NCBI RefSeq assembly: GCF_018991925.1
Contig: NW_024753828.1
Coordinates: 6,396,917 to 6,460,916, forward strand
Length of the DNA: 64,000 nt
Direction of reading: 5' to 3'
From: Homarus americanus
Lineage: Eukaryota; Arthropoda; Malacostraca; Decapoda; Nephropidae
Shown in pieces: positions 43,400 to 54,521 of the stretch. How positions within the stretch are numbered: position 1 is the stretch's first letter; each line of letters begins with the position of its first letter. Under the pieces are notes generated by a model. It did not search any database, had not been told where the DNA came from, and was given only the letters and a program-made list of their open reading frames with translations. The translations under genes were made by a program, and so were the position numbers.

Positions 43400-43920
43400 T
43401 GGACAGGGAGAGAGGAAGGGAGGTGGCCAGGAAGGGAGAGTCAGGGGAGGGGAGGTGAAACCAGGAGAGGGGGAAGTTTACCAAGATCCAGGGAGAGGAG
43501 GGGAGAGTGAGGCGTGGGGTTATCAAAGCCAGGGGAGGGGCATGGCCAGGGAGAGGAGAGGAAGGAGGACCAGGAGAGGAAGGGGAGCCAGAGAGGGGAG
43601 GACGATTACTAAGAGCCAGGGGAGGGGAAGGGGGGGCCAGGGGAGACGTGAAAGGAGGCCAGGGAGAGTAAGGGGAGCCAGAGAGGCGTGGGAAGGCCAG
43701 GGAGAGTAAGGGGAGCCAGAGAGTAAGGGAGCTAGGGAGAGAAGGAGAGGCAAAGCCCAGGGAGAGGTAAGGGGGAGCTAGGAGAGGCGACGTGTTTACC
43801 AAGAGCTAGGAGGGAATAGGAGGGAGATGAAAGAAGCAGGGAGAGTAAGGGGGTTTGTGGGAGAGTAAGGAGGAGCCAGGGAGAGTAAGTGATGTGTTTA
43901 CCAGAGCCAGGAGAGGGAAG
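43400..43920. repeat. Purine-rich minisatellite, right copy (CCAGGGAGAGTAAGGGGAGC core)
   Basis: Reverse complement of 1,190-2,165 but only about half as long. Confidence 0.92.
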
Positions 43921-44204
43921 GTACTTTGACTTATAAACATGACAATGGCTCTTCTGAGAGTCTTCCCGCTAAAACTCGGCAAATCTAGCTGGGGTGTAAG
44001 GAATACATTAAGGAGGTGGCCAGCTACCTCACCTCCGGCACCAGGAACATGGTTACTGATTTTCTCAATTATAACATTTGTTGGGGGTAATTTTTTCTTT
44101 TTGACTTGTATTTATTTTAGGTTATTTCCTATTTTATTAATATTTTTGTTTTTTTTTCTTTTTCTTTGTTACATTTCTCCCTTTGAATCTTTTATGTCTC
44201 ACTT

Positions 44205-44425
44205 TTCTCTCTCTCTCTCTCTCTCTCTCACTCACCACTAACATCCTGCCTCTCATTTATTTTCCTCCCTTTCCATTGACCTTAGTTCCTTCTGTCAGTA
44301 ATCCCTCACGTCTTACCATGTGCCCTACAGATCAAGTCTCATCTTCAGCTTTCTCCTGTTACCGGAAAATTACAAGGAGGAAAGTTTTATGAGTAAAATA
44401 TGAAAGGAGGAAACTTAAATACTCA

Positions 44426-44460
<35 letters not shown>

Positions 44461-44604
44461 ATCTGTTACAGGATTTATATTGATTTTGTCATATAGTTTT
44501 GGCTGTAAGGTTCATTACTTTCAGACACATTAAGGGTATACAGTAGATGTTATTGTTGTTGGTTATTAGTACTACTATCAATAATACTACTACTACTACT
44601 ACTA
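44205..44604. repeat. Right-copy microsatellites (CT, GT and CTA)
   Basis: CT run 44,207-44,230, GT run 44,430-44,457 and CTA run 44,588-44,604, mirrored from 874-897, 607-664 and 481-504; the sequence between them is unique. Confidence 0.9.
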
Positions 44605-45033
44605 TTGGCCATTACGGGAGGGCGGCAGCAGTAACAGGCGTGTTGGGAGGGCTGTAGTAATCGTCTCTGCCGTCATAATTGGTGTTTGTGCCGCAGCAGG
44701 ACTGTGGGTAGCCAGGAGACAGAAGTGTTCTCACTCAGCTTAAAAACCCACTAATCTTCATCCTAATCCCATCAACACTCTTAAATCCAGCAGCTTAAAC
44801 CACCTTTCTTTCCTCAACTTTTAACTCATATAAATTACAGTTACCTGGTCGATCTAAAACAATGGGTTTAAGGTGGATTAAGGAATGACGCGGTTTAATC
44901 TGGTTTATGGCAAATGATTCTTTGTGACGGTTTTTGGGTGCACTGTAAAGAATCATAGAGGAGGATTTTTTTTATTTTAATTTCGATTGGATAAAGCGAT
45001 GGACATGATGAAACTAGAGTGATAGTTTATTGG

Positions 45034-45035
<2 letters not shown>

Positions 45036-45084
<49 letters not shown>
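45036..45084. repeat. (AC)n microsatellite, right copy
   Basis: Mirror of the TG run at 33-77. Confidence 0.95.
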
Positions 45085-45089
<5 letters not shown>

Positions 45090-45246
45090 TCACACACACC
45101 TTCCACCACAGGCATTTGCAGAGGGTCGGTTAACTGGAGTCTAGGATTCCAGCGCTCAGTCCCTTTGTGACTGTTAGCATTTTAGGGGCGTCGGCTGTAA
45201 GGAGAGGAGAGGAGAGGAGGAGGCAGTGGCTATGGCGGCAGGTGAA

Positions 45247-45247
45247 C

Positions 45248-45313
<66 letters not shown>
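45247..45313. repeat. (GT)n microsatellite
   Basis: About 30 GT units. It lies outside the part of the duplication visible in the window. Confidence 0.97.
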
Positions 45314-45317
<4 letters not shown>

Positions 45318-45718
45318 GGCATATAATAAGAATATATACATCAAAACACCAGTCATCTCATACACAGTATTTGCATTTGGAACATACGCGTCAGTTCTGG
45401 CCTCACAACACGTATATAAACTTCTTCTAATTTGCACTTGGTAAAATAGTCACAGCTACCATTTTGTACACCTGATAATAAGGCACCACCTCTCACATTC
45501 TTTGTTTTATCTACCTTTTTTTTACAAAACATAATGACTCTTTCAATTCTGGGCTTAAGAGATCATTATTATCAACACAATATTATTTTATGATTAGACA
45601 AAAAAACCTTTTCTCCAGTCCTTCTCCTCCTCTTCCTCCTTCTTGAAGCCTAAATCTTTTCTTGATCTTCCCACATAACTCTCCTTGCTAAGTCTCTACC
45701 CTAAACTAAATAATTACA

Positions 45719-45721
<3 letters not shown>
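45314..45721. other. Unique stretch
   Basis: Nothing recognised. Confidence 0.5.

Positions 45722-45781
<60 letters not shown>
45722..45781. repeat. (CT)n microsatellite
   Basis: About 30 CT units. Confidence 0.97.
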
Positions 45782-45786
<5 letters not shown>

Positions 45787-46047
45787 ATTGCTTAAATCAG
45801 TCAAATTTAGTTAACTCAGTAATGTCTCTCTCTCTCGTGTGTGTGTGCGCGTGTGGCGTGTGTGTGCGTGTAGAGTGTGTTTGTGTGCAGGTGAGGCATC
45901 AGGCAGCTCAAGCAACAAAACCACACACCTCCCATTGCTCAAGCGACTTGTGGGTATTAGCTGACCCATACCGCCCTGCCAAGGACAAAAGATAAGAGGA
46001 TTTTATCTTATTCCGCTACAAAGTTTGGGGTAGTGGTCGTTAAGAGT

Positions 46048-46049
46048 GC

Positions 46050-46104
<55 letters not shown>
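46048..46104. repeat. (GT)n microsatellite
   Basis: About 28 GT units. Confidence 0.97.
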
Positions 46105-46339
46105 TGTGTGGGGTTTTGTTGTTGTTGACATGTTTTTGACGTAACTAGGTTGTCATGGTAACAATATCTTCTATATAAGTAGATAAGGTGTAAACTATCC
46201 ATCTGATCAATTTAACACAGACGATACGGTATATATTTAACTTAGTTTCTATGAACTCGGATGAAAGACAGACAGACAGATAGACGCTCTATGTCTTCGT
46301 TAAATAGTGAACAGTAAAAGTAAAATGACAGTTGACAGG

Positions 46340-46740
46340 TGGCCCCTTCTTCCTCCTCACCACCTCCGACCTCTGCTGCTCCCCTCACTCACGTCTTTCC
46401 TCCCCTAACTTCCCCCTAACCCTCCCCCACCTCCCCCAACCTGCTGCTCCTCCCTCACGTCTTCTTTCTACCTCCCCGGTCGATTCACCTCAACATGTCC
46501 ATAACACACCTCCCCTCCCCCTCACCTCCTCATCCCCTCACACCTCACCTCACCTCCCTCATCCCTCCCACACACTCACCTCTCTCATCCTCACACACCT
46601 CCTCCTCATCCTCCACTCACCTCCTCACATCCCTCCCACACCTCCTCATCCCTCCACACATCTCGCATCCCCTCCCACATACCCTCACATCCCCTCCACA
46701 CACCTCCTCCCCACCTCACCTCCACACACACTCACACATC
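46340..46740. repeat. CCTC/CACA-rich pyrimidine sequence
   Basis: Irregular CTCACCTCCTCA and CACACCTCCTC units; Pro/His/Ser open frames in two plus frames are read-through. Confidence 0.8.
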
Positions 46741-46865
46741 TGCTGCTTCTGAGAGGTATAATCTTGCTTCTTTGATGGGTCAATTCTGATCCTCGGAAGA
46801 CGGTCGGAATACTTCTGCCTCGCCCTTTCCTACCTGTGGGACACATACCAGACAGAGATCATACA

Positions 46866-46952
46866 TACTTACATACATACATACATACATACATTTTTTT
46901 TGTTTTTTTTTATACATACATACATACATCCATACATACATACATACACACA
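46866..46952. repeat. (CATA)n microsatellite interrupted by a T-run
   Basis: CATA units on both sides of TTTTTTTTGTTTTTTTTT. Confidence 0.94.
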
Positions 46953-47204
46953 TATTTATACCCTGACTTATTAAATACTTAGATAAATCCTGGTTCTAAG
47001 TAATTGTAGTCAGTTATTGGAATGACTTGAATTAGATGTCATTAGATATTTCATGTCTAATAATTATCCTCAATGTTCTGTGTCTGTTTTAATGTTGTAG
47101 AAGTAATGATATTTTTGTTGAATCAGACACAACGTGAGTAATGAGGTACAGGATTTCTCACGTGAAGTAATATAAAGCTATATTTTCTATATAAAATAAG
47201 ACTA

Positions 47205-48570
47205 TATAATGCAGTATATGACGGCCCTGTTAATGCACTAGTGAAGGGGACTGTACCTAGGCTATAAGATGAGCTCTGTAAAGCACTGGAGGGGACTGTA
47301 TAGGCTATATGATCAGGCTGTAAATGCACTAGTGAAGGACTGTACCTGGTTATATGGCAGGCCTGTAAATGCACTAGTGAAGGGGACTGTGCCTAGGCTA
47401 TAAGACGAGCCCTTATACGCAATTAGGAAGGGGACTGTACCTTGGTTATATGACGAGCCTGTAAACGCACTAGTGAAGGACTGTACCTAGGTTATAAGAC
47501 GAGGCCCTGTTAATGCACTAGTGAAGGGACTGCACGAGGCTATAAGACGAGCCCCTGTAAATGCACTAGTGAAGGGACTGTACCTAGGCTATAAGACGAG
47601 CCCTGTTAATGCACTTAGTGAAGGGATTGTACCTAGGCTATAAGCGGAGCCCTCTGTAAACGCTTGGAAGGACTGTACCTTGGTTATATGACGAGCCCTG
47701 TAAACGCACTAGTGAAGGGACTGTACCTAGGCTATTGACGAGCCCTGTAAATGCACTAGTGAAGGGACTGTACCTCGGTTATATGACGAGCCCTGTAAAC
47801 GCTTAGTGAAGGACTGTACTTCGGTTATATGACAGCCCTGTAAACGCACTAGTGAAGGGACTATACCTAGGCTATAAGACGAGCCCCTGTAAACGCACTA
47901 GTGAAGGACTGTACCTAGGCTATATGATGAGCCCCTGTTAATGCACTAGTGAAGGGACTGTACCTAGGCTATATGACGAGCCCCTGTAAACGCACTAGTG
48001 AAGGACTGTACCTAGGCTATATGATTAGCCCTGTAAACGCATTCAGTGAAGGGACTGTACTTGGCTATATGACGAGCCCCTGTAAACGCACTAGTGAAGG
48101 GACTGTACCTAGCTATATGACGAGCCCCTGTAAACGCACTAGTGAAGGACTGTACCTAGGCTATAAGACCAGCCCCTGTAAATGCACTAGTGAAGGGACT
48201 GTACCTAGGCTATATGATGAGCCCCTGTAAACGACTAGTGAAGGGACTGTACCTAGGCTATATGACGAGCCCCTGTAAATGCACTAGTGAAGGGATGTAC
48301 TAGGCTATATGATGAGCCCCTGTAAACGCACTAGTGAAGGGGACTGTACCGGTTATATGACAGCCCCTGCAAGTGCACTAGTGAAGGAGAGTGTACTTAG
48401 GCTATATGACGGCCCTGTAAACGCACTAGTGAAGGGACTGTACCTAGGCTATAAGACGAGCCCTGTAAATGCACTAGTGAAGGGGAGGTACGTGGGCTGA
48501 ATGCAGGCCTGTAAACGCATTAGTGAAGGACCACTTGAGACTTATGACGAGCATAATCGCAATTAGTGAA
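47205..48570. repeat. 49-bp minisatellite, about 28 units
   Basis: Largest tandem array in the window. Each unit contains GCACTAGTGAAGGGACTGTA and CTATATGACGAGCCCCTGTA. Many units differ by one- or two-base gaps, more so at the two ends. Plus-strand frames of 93 and 63 codons are read-through of this unit. Confidence 0.97.
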
Positions 48571-48793
48571 GTGGACTACATTTATTACACCTTGAGGACC
48601 TCCTCCCGTGTTTATGTGAGTGTCGCAGCATCAAGTTCAACACCTTATACCTGGCTGCGTGGCAGCTACTTCTCAATAAGTTAATTAACCTACAGGTAAA
48701 GAGTAACAGAGCTTTTTATATATAAATCAATCATACATCACATCTCTGAATGTAAGGTTGATTTATGTTTTTTATTAGGAGTATATGGGGAGA

Positions 48794-48842
<49 letters not shown>

Positions 48843-49510
48843 TAGTGTTGTTATACGTACATTAATTAGTAAATCTTTAGTCTGTGTTTTTATTTATTTA
48901 TTTATTTATTTATCACTTAGTATATATGTTCTACCGCGGTAATGGAAAATATTCGTTCTATGTGGTGACAGGAGTAGTAGAGGGCTTGTTAATCCGAACC
49001 TGAATCGATTGGATATTCATAGATCTTTGACCTTGAAATGATTCTGTCAAAGATAACAGAACTGATATTAATGTAGGTGTTAGGCTGGATATAGTATTTT
49101 CAGACAGAGACATTGGTACTGGGTAATTAATACATCAGATAGGTATAAATTATTATTGTGTTTTTCTGCAGACGTTAACTTGAATTCACTATATTTATTT
49201 TATGTTTTAATTTTCAATATTCTTCATATCTACTGGTTTCATTTATGTTTATATCTTCATTCTTGACTTCTATCAGATAGTTTTATCGAATTTCAATATC
49301 AGTAATTAAATATAATTGTAGGAATACCATTATTATACACAAATTAACTACCGTGAGATAACACTAATAACTATTGATGATTAGTGGTTTGACTTATAAA
49401 TATAATCAGAATGAAGTGTATGCAGACAACCTCAGCCGTCCTGTGTTCCAGTGTATCCCATATTGTAGTGTTAGGCGCTGACATAGCCATTACTAGCTTA
49501 GAGTAGATCT
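48571..49510. other. Unique A/T-rich stretch with (GT)n and (TTTA)n
   Basis: GT run at 48,799-48,841 and TTTA run at 48,891-48,912. A weak acceptor-like TTTTTCTGCAG at 49,162-49,172 has no open exon behind it. Confidence 0.55.
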
Positions 49511-49514
49511 TGGA

Positions 49515-49945
49515 GCTATAATGTTGTTGGTGGTGTCGTTGGTTGGTCGTGCACATGTTGATTGGTCGATGTACATCGTTGGTTGGCTGGCACATAAAGG
49601 TTTGGTCGATGCACACGTTGTTGGCCTTTGGGTGCACACGTTAGTTTGGCGGCATCGTTGGTTGGATCGATGTACCGTTGTTTGGTCGGCGGCACACGTT
49701 ATTGGTCGGTGCATACGTTGTTTGGTCGTATAATACGTTGTTGGTCGATGCACACGTTGTTTGGTCGGTGCACGTTGTTGGTCGGCGTACACGTTGTTTG
49801 GCCGGTACACGTTGGTTGGTCAGATGGACACGTTGTTGGTCGGAGGTGCCACGAAGAGCTGGTCGATGTAGCCACGTTGTTGGTCGGCAGGCACACGTTT
49901 GGTTGGTGACACTGCTGGTCGGTGCTGTCGTCGGGAGTTTGGTAC
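49515..49945. repeat. 20-bp minisatellite (GCACACGTTGTTGGTCGATG)
   Basis: About twenty degenerate units; several overlapping frames on both strands are read-through. Confidence 0.93.
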
Positions 49946-50084
49946 CGTTAGTTGGTCGGATGGTGATTTACCCAGCTGAAGAAAAGCAATACCAGGATAC
50001 AGAGAGAGTTGATGTATCTTCCGTCAAAGACCTCAGGCGATACACTGACGAAGATTATCATCGCTGTGAGAGGAGTAGTCGTAT

Positions 50085-50290
50085 TGTAGCCATCACCGTC
50101 CGGTCACCACCACCGGGCCCCACCACCACGCCGGCGTCACCACCACGCCCGCCATCATCACCGCCCGTCACCATCACTGGTCATCAAACCATACCACTGT
50201 TCACCATCACCGCCCGTTACCATCACCGTCAATGTTCATCAATTATCATCACTGCCACCATCAATGGTTTCACCACCATCACTGCACTGT
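50085..50290. repeat. CACCATCACCGCC-type repeat
   Basis: Irregular CATCACC and CACCACC units. Confidence 0.85.
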
Positions 50291-51096
50291 CACTTTCGCC
50301 AATATTTCACCAGAATGCCAGAACATCCTGAAGGAAGGATTCTCATAACAGTGAAGGATTATCAGACTGAAACACCGAGAAATCGACTGAAGATGACGAT
50401 GAGTTAGAGAGCTTGGCACTGTATTGCAGGTGTCTGAGCCCAACTTAATGTAGTAAAGCAGCTGCTTGGTAAAATACTGATATGAAAGTGTGTCTCAGAG
50501 ACGGAAGGAGAGGATGACAGTATCTGCCACGGTTGATGTGCAGGGAGGAAGTCAGGTAGAGGCGCGGTGGGAGGTGCTGGGGTAAGGGTGGTGAAGGCCA
50601 GGCAGGAGACGTGAGCAGCAGTTGGTGAGTCGAGGAGTGGGCAGGGAGGTGGAGGCTGTGGCCAGGCTGTATGAGGCACAGGCGTGGTCTATCCCAGTGA
50701 GCCAGATGGGATTGCTTTGCCCCACACAGCCTGTGGGGTGACCCTGAATCCTCAGAGGAGAGCAGACAATGGCCCAGCCATGAGGGTCAATTTAACTCAT
50801 TCTCATATAGAGGTTGTCCTTTGATCAATTAATAGAGTGGAGGTATGGTTACACGTTATTAGACAGTTGTTTATAAACAAAGGAAAACACTTCATCGATC
50901 GTCTATATGGAATTATTCATGAATATTGGTTGACGGCCACACAACGTTTCAGACAACAACATTCCAGTGGTATAATTTCAAAGTTTAAACTTTAAGTCCG
51001 TAACGTCGACGGAGTGGTCCATAATAAGGACTCTGAAAACATGAGTTAGACTGAGAACTTATGGTGCTGGGAACATTAGACACTTGTCCCTGTGGT

Positions 51097-51100
<4 letters not shown>
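50291..51100. other. Unique stretch
   Basis: No gene or element recognised. The 91-codon minus frame at 50,404-50,679 is Pro/Ser/Ala-rich and shows no domain I recognise. Confidence 0.5.
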
Positions 51101-51101
<1 letters not shown>

Positions 51102-51157
<56 letters not shown>

Positions 51158-51175
51158 ACACACACACACACACAT
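51102..51175. repeat. (AC)n microsatellite
   Basis: About 35 AC units with one TT interruption. Confidence 0.97.
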
Positions 51176-51400
51176 GTAAAAGAGTATCCACTTAAAAAAG
51201 ACAATGTGAAATATTTGGGGTAAAATGGACATGGCATATCACTGCCGAAGCTCCTTGCATAGATGAATAGTCTCAGTGTACCAGACCCCAGAGACAGAGT
51301 GAGATAAAAATAAAAAATAGTGAATTTGAGATTGAATATAAAGTTATTCAGTTCAGTTTATATATCCTTATTCAGCACATGTACCGAACGAAGTACAATA
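51176..51400. other. Unique stretch up to the gap
   Basis: Nothing recognised. Confidence 0.5.
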
Positions 51401-51500
51401 NNNNNNNNNNNNNNNNNNNNNNNNNNNNNNNNNNNNNNNNNNNNNNNNNNNNNNNNNNNNNNNNNNNNNNNNNNNNNNNNNNNNNNNNNNNNNNNNNNNN
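51401..51500. other. Assembly gap (100 N)
   Basis: Exactly 100 N; scaffold join. Confidence 0.99.
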
Positions 51501-51749
51501 CTTCTATAATGCCTCACTCCTACTCCCATAATGCCTAACTCCTGCTACTTCTATAATGCCTCACTCCTGCTTCTATAATGCCTCACTCCTACTCCCATAA
51601 TGCCTCTCTCCACCACCATGTACTTACCATCTTGAGACAACAGCCAAGCTCTCCCCTGTCAAGTCTACTCTCTTCCCATTATGGAAATTACGTCTTCAGT
51701 GACCTACGGAAGTTAAACTGAGTAGGAAAAGGATTTAACATTTTGAGTC

Positions 51750-52385
51750 CTGGAGGGTTAAATCATCGTCCTCAAAGGGTTAAATTGTCATCAAATGGTT
51801 AAATTATCGTCCTCAAAGGGTTAAATTGTCCTCGATGGTTCAATTATCGTCGTCAAAGGGTTAAATCATCGTCCTCAAAGGGTTAAATTGTCATCAAATG
51901 GTTAAATTATCGTCCTCAAAGGGTTAAATTGTCCTCGATGGTTCAATTATCGTCGTCAAAGGGTTAAATCATCGTCCTCAAAGGGTTAAATTGTCCTCAA
52001 ATGGTTCAATTATCGTCGTCAAAGGGTTAAATCATCGTCCTCAAAGGGTTAAATCATCGTCCTCAAAGGGTTAAATCATCGTCCTCAAAGGGCTAAATTA
52101 TCGTCCTCAAAGGGTTTAATTAACGTCCTCAAAGGGTTAAATGATTGTCCTCAAGGGATTAAATCATCGTCCTCAAAGGGTTAAATCATCGTCCTCAAAG
52201 GGTTTAATTATCGTCCTCAAAGGGTTAAATCATCGTCCTCAAAGGGTTTAATCATCGTCCTCAAGGGATTAAATCATCGTCCTCGAAGGGTTAAAACGTC
52301 ATCAAAGGGTTAAAACATCATCTCCCAAAGGGTTAAAACGTCCTCAAAGGGTTAAACCATCATCCTCAAAGGGTTAAATTATCTA
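51750..52385. repeat. 22-bp VNTR, long allele (ATCGTCCTCAAAGGGTTAAA core)
   Basis: Nearly thirty units, against about a dozen at 6,972-7,245. The CATCAAATGG and CGATGGTTC variant units near the left edge recur in blocks, consistent with segmental amplification inside the array. Confidence 0.95.
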
Positions 52386-52654
52386 TAATACGATTTTCTT
52401 ATGTATATCAATAAAATCTCCAATTATAACCAAAACTTTACCTTAAAACCATAAACAACAAAACAATGGGGCCACTTTCTTACCCCCTTCACTTAACACG
52501 TCCAGTTGTACGGGGCGAGAGGGATAATGCATACACCTTCACAAGACTCTAAAGAAAGCCCTGTTAAATACAATGGTGGCCTTCATTTCTATGTTAATGA
52601 GGTTGTTGTGTAGTAGCAGCGCCATTAACGTGGGAAGGTAAGGCTGGAGGTGAG

Positions 52655-52742
52655 GTGAGGTTAGGTTAGGTTAGGTTAGGTGAGGTTAGGTTAGGTTAGG
52701 TTAGGTTAGGTGAGGTTAGGTTAGGTTAGGTTAGGTTAGGTT
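52655..52742 (+). repeat. Interstitial telomere-like repeat (TTAGG)n
   Basis: About seventeen TTAGG units with TGAGG variants; mirror of 6,612-6,707. Confidence 0.93.
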
Positions 52743-52801
52743 ATACTCTGCGTTCCTAACACTTGACTTTGACGGTTTGATTTGGGTTCATATTATGGAA
52801 G

Positions 52802-52802
<1 letters not shown>

Positions 52803-52848
<46 letters not shown>
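52803..52848. repeat. (GT)n microsatellite
   Basis: About 23 units, twice the length of the mirrored AC run at 6,531-6,551. Confidence 0.96.
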
Positions 52849-52849
<1 letters not shown>

Positions 52850-52850
52850 A

Positions 52851-52858
52851 AATCTACA
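52851..52858. other. Empty target site of the hAT-like element
   Basis: AATCTACA, the complement of the octamer that directly follows the element at 6,518-6,525. Here the sequence passes through without an insertion. Confidence 0.6.
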
Positions 52859-52884
52859 GGAAAGGAGACAATGGGAAATCTTTT

Positions 52885-53298
52885 ATTCAGACAGACAGAC
52901 AGACACACATGTACGTACACACACACACACAAACACACACAAACACACAGAGGCTGTATGTGGCTGGTGGGCGTGTCAGGATCAGTGCTGGACCGCCCAA
53001 CTATATATACCGTCAATTAGATACCGAAACTTAACTTCACTATGGACGGGTTAATTCCTATGTGGGTGCAGGTGTGGGTGCGGGTGGTGGTGGAGTGGGT
53101 GGGTGGAGTGGAAGTGAGTGGGTGGGTGAGTGGGGGGAATGTGAGGAGAGGAGAAATGAGGAAGGGAGGGGGAAGAGGGAGGACTCGTGGAGTTCAATGA
53201 ACAATGGAGTTAAGGAAGATGGAAAGAGGTTGGGTGGAAGTGTTTGTGGGACAGATGAAGGGGCTGTGGTGTGGAGAAAATAAACTAAACAAATGTTA
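52885..53298. other. Short simple repeats and G-rich stretch
   Basis: ACAG and AC runs (52,889-52,948), then GTGGGTGG-type and purine-rich sequence (53,065-53,190). No gene supported. Confidence 0.6.
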
Positions 53299-53500
53299 AA
53301 GAAGAAGAAGAAGAAGAAGAAGAAAGACGACAGCCGCCTAAACAATGAACGAGAGAGGATTCGAAAACAACACACAGGTGACTTAACACACATACGGATG
53401 AGATAGGTAGAGAGAGAGGTAGAGAGAGAGGGAGGTAGAGAGAGAGGGAGGTAGAGAGAGAGGGAGGTAGAGAGAGAGGGAGGTAGAGAGGTAGGTAGGA
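53299..53500. repeat. (GAA)n and GAGAGAGAGGGAGGTA minisatellite
   Basis: GAA run at 53,300-53,324; about six 16-bp units GAGAGAGAGGGAGGTA from 53,405. Confidence 0.93.
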
Positions 53501-53873
53501 GACGCTTGCCAATGAGAGTAAGTGAAAGTGGAGTGTGAAGGAGTCCGTTGTGATGAGAAATAGTTTAATAGTCAACTAGGACAGATAATATGGGAAAGGA
53601 AATAGCGTAGTTAAGAAGATAGTAACGAGGTCATGATATGTTGTTGACGGTTTCACTTAACGTTTGTAATTGGGGTGTTTGTTTAAGATTGGTTATGGGA
53701 GTCGCCTTACCTGTTACCTATCCCTGTGACACATCTGGTGACTTCTGAGGGAATTTACAGATTTTTAAAGACTTGATAAGGACACTAATCTCCCGAAGAC
53801 TTCACTATATACCATAACTGGGATGATCCGATTAAAATTGAAGTGGCTGCATTTTTTTATTTATTTTTTTATT
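53501..53873. other. Unique stretch
   Basis: Nothing recognised. Confidence 0.5.
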
Positions 53874-54030
53874 ACAGGGATCAAGCTTTAAGGATCAAGC
53901 TTTGGGGATCAAGCTTTAAGGATCAAGCTTTGGGGATCAAGCTTTAAGGATCAAGCTTTGGGGATCAAGCTTTAAGGATCAAGCTTTGGGGATCAAGCTT
54001 TAAGGATCAAGCTTTGGGGATCAAGCTTTA
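53874..54030. repeat. 14-bp array with strict AA/GG alternation (GGATCAAGCTTT)
   Basis: Eleven units of GGATCAAGCTTT joined alternately by AA and GG, giving a perfect 28-bp higher-order repeat. Every unit contains a HindIII site AAGCTT. Confidence 0.97.
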
Positions 54031-54162
54031 GGATTGACAAGAGTGTCCAATTAACTTTGAACATGTATAAATAAAAGTTAGTGAATGCATTACTTGAATG
54101 ATCTTACGCTAGTTAAGATTTTTTGTTTGTTATTGTTCAGCTACGACTTAAAGCCAGAGAAG

Positions 54163-54290
54163 AGCTGAGTGGCTGAAACCCATGAAACTGGATAAAATGC
54201 CCCGCCCCCTCGAGAGTCAAGAGATAAGTTGATTGGCTGAAGACCAAGAATTTGAGAGATAAACTCCGCCCCCTTGTTGTGTGGCCACGA
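54163..54290. repeat. Two tandem CCAAT-box/GC-box-like units
   Basis: Two imperfect units of about 60 bp, each with TGGCTGAA followed by GATAAA and CCGCCCCCT; the second has ATTGGCTGA (inverted CCAAT). It resembles a duplicated promoter-proximal block, but no transcript is evident. Confidence 0.5.
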
Positions 54291-54456
54291 GTAAGGAAGA
54301 AACTCTGAAACCGACACAAAGTTTCAGACCGACACAACCTTAACTAATAAAACCTTACGAGAGATTCCTGACTCTTTCTACTTGTTGTCTCTCTACACCT
54401 GTGACGTTAATTAAATGTTCTATAGTACTTAATCATAAAGGTGAAGTCAGAGGAGT

Positions 54457-54521
54457 TACCCCCCTCCCCCCCCTTAAGGATCTAGTGACCCAGCGGGGGA
54501 TAGGGGGGGAGGGGGGGGTAC
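54457..54521. repeat. C-run/G-run inverted repeat
   Basis: A tract of about 17 bp, almost all C with one T, faces a complementary tract of G with one A, about 30 bp apart. It could form a GC hairpin or G-quadruplex. Confidence 0.75.

Larger units (their letters stand above)
39860..45117. repeat. Right copy (B) of the large inverted duplication
   Basis: Reverse-complement partner of 1-6,201, running without a break from about the last base before gap 1 (A side) to the window start. The arrays are generally shorter and noisier than in copy A. Homology reaches GCATTT at 45,112-45,117, the partner of window bases 1-6, so it very likely continues beyond the window. Confidence 0.9.
51501..52858. 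repeat. Inverted copy of 6,518-7,460 (segment C start)
   Basis: Begins at the gap edge inside the GCATTATAGAAG-type minisatellite (reverse strand, 51,501-51,610) and runs through the same unique sequence, VNTR and telomere-like block as the left end of segment B. It ends at the octamer AATCTACA, where the other copy carries the hAT-like element. Confidence 0.9.

Noticed and set aside
47205..48570. Possible CRISPR array or centromeric satellite
   Set aside because: Units are contiguous with no unique spacers, so it is not CRISPR. At 1.4 kb in a mixed region it is too short and isolated to call a centromere.
49160..49200. Splice acceptor TTTTTCTGCAG
   Set aside because: Stops appear at once in the candidate exon frames and no donor follows at a sensible distance.
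50404..50679. 91-codon Pro/Ser/Ala-rich minus-strand frame
   Set aside because: Low-complexity composition, no domain, no splice or promoter context.
51320..51538. Open frame crossing the second N gap
   Set aside because: Same reason; the two sides are different contigs.
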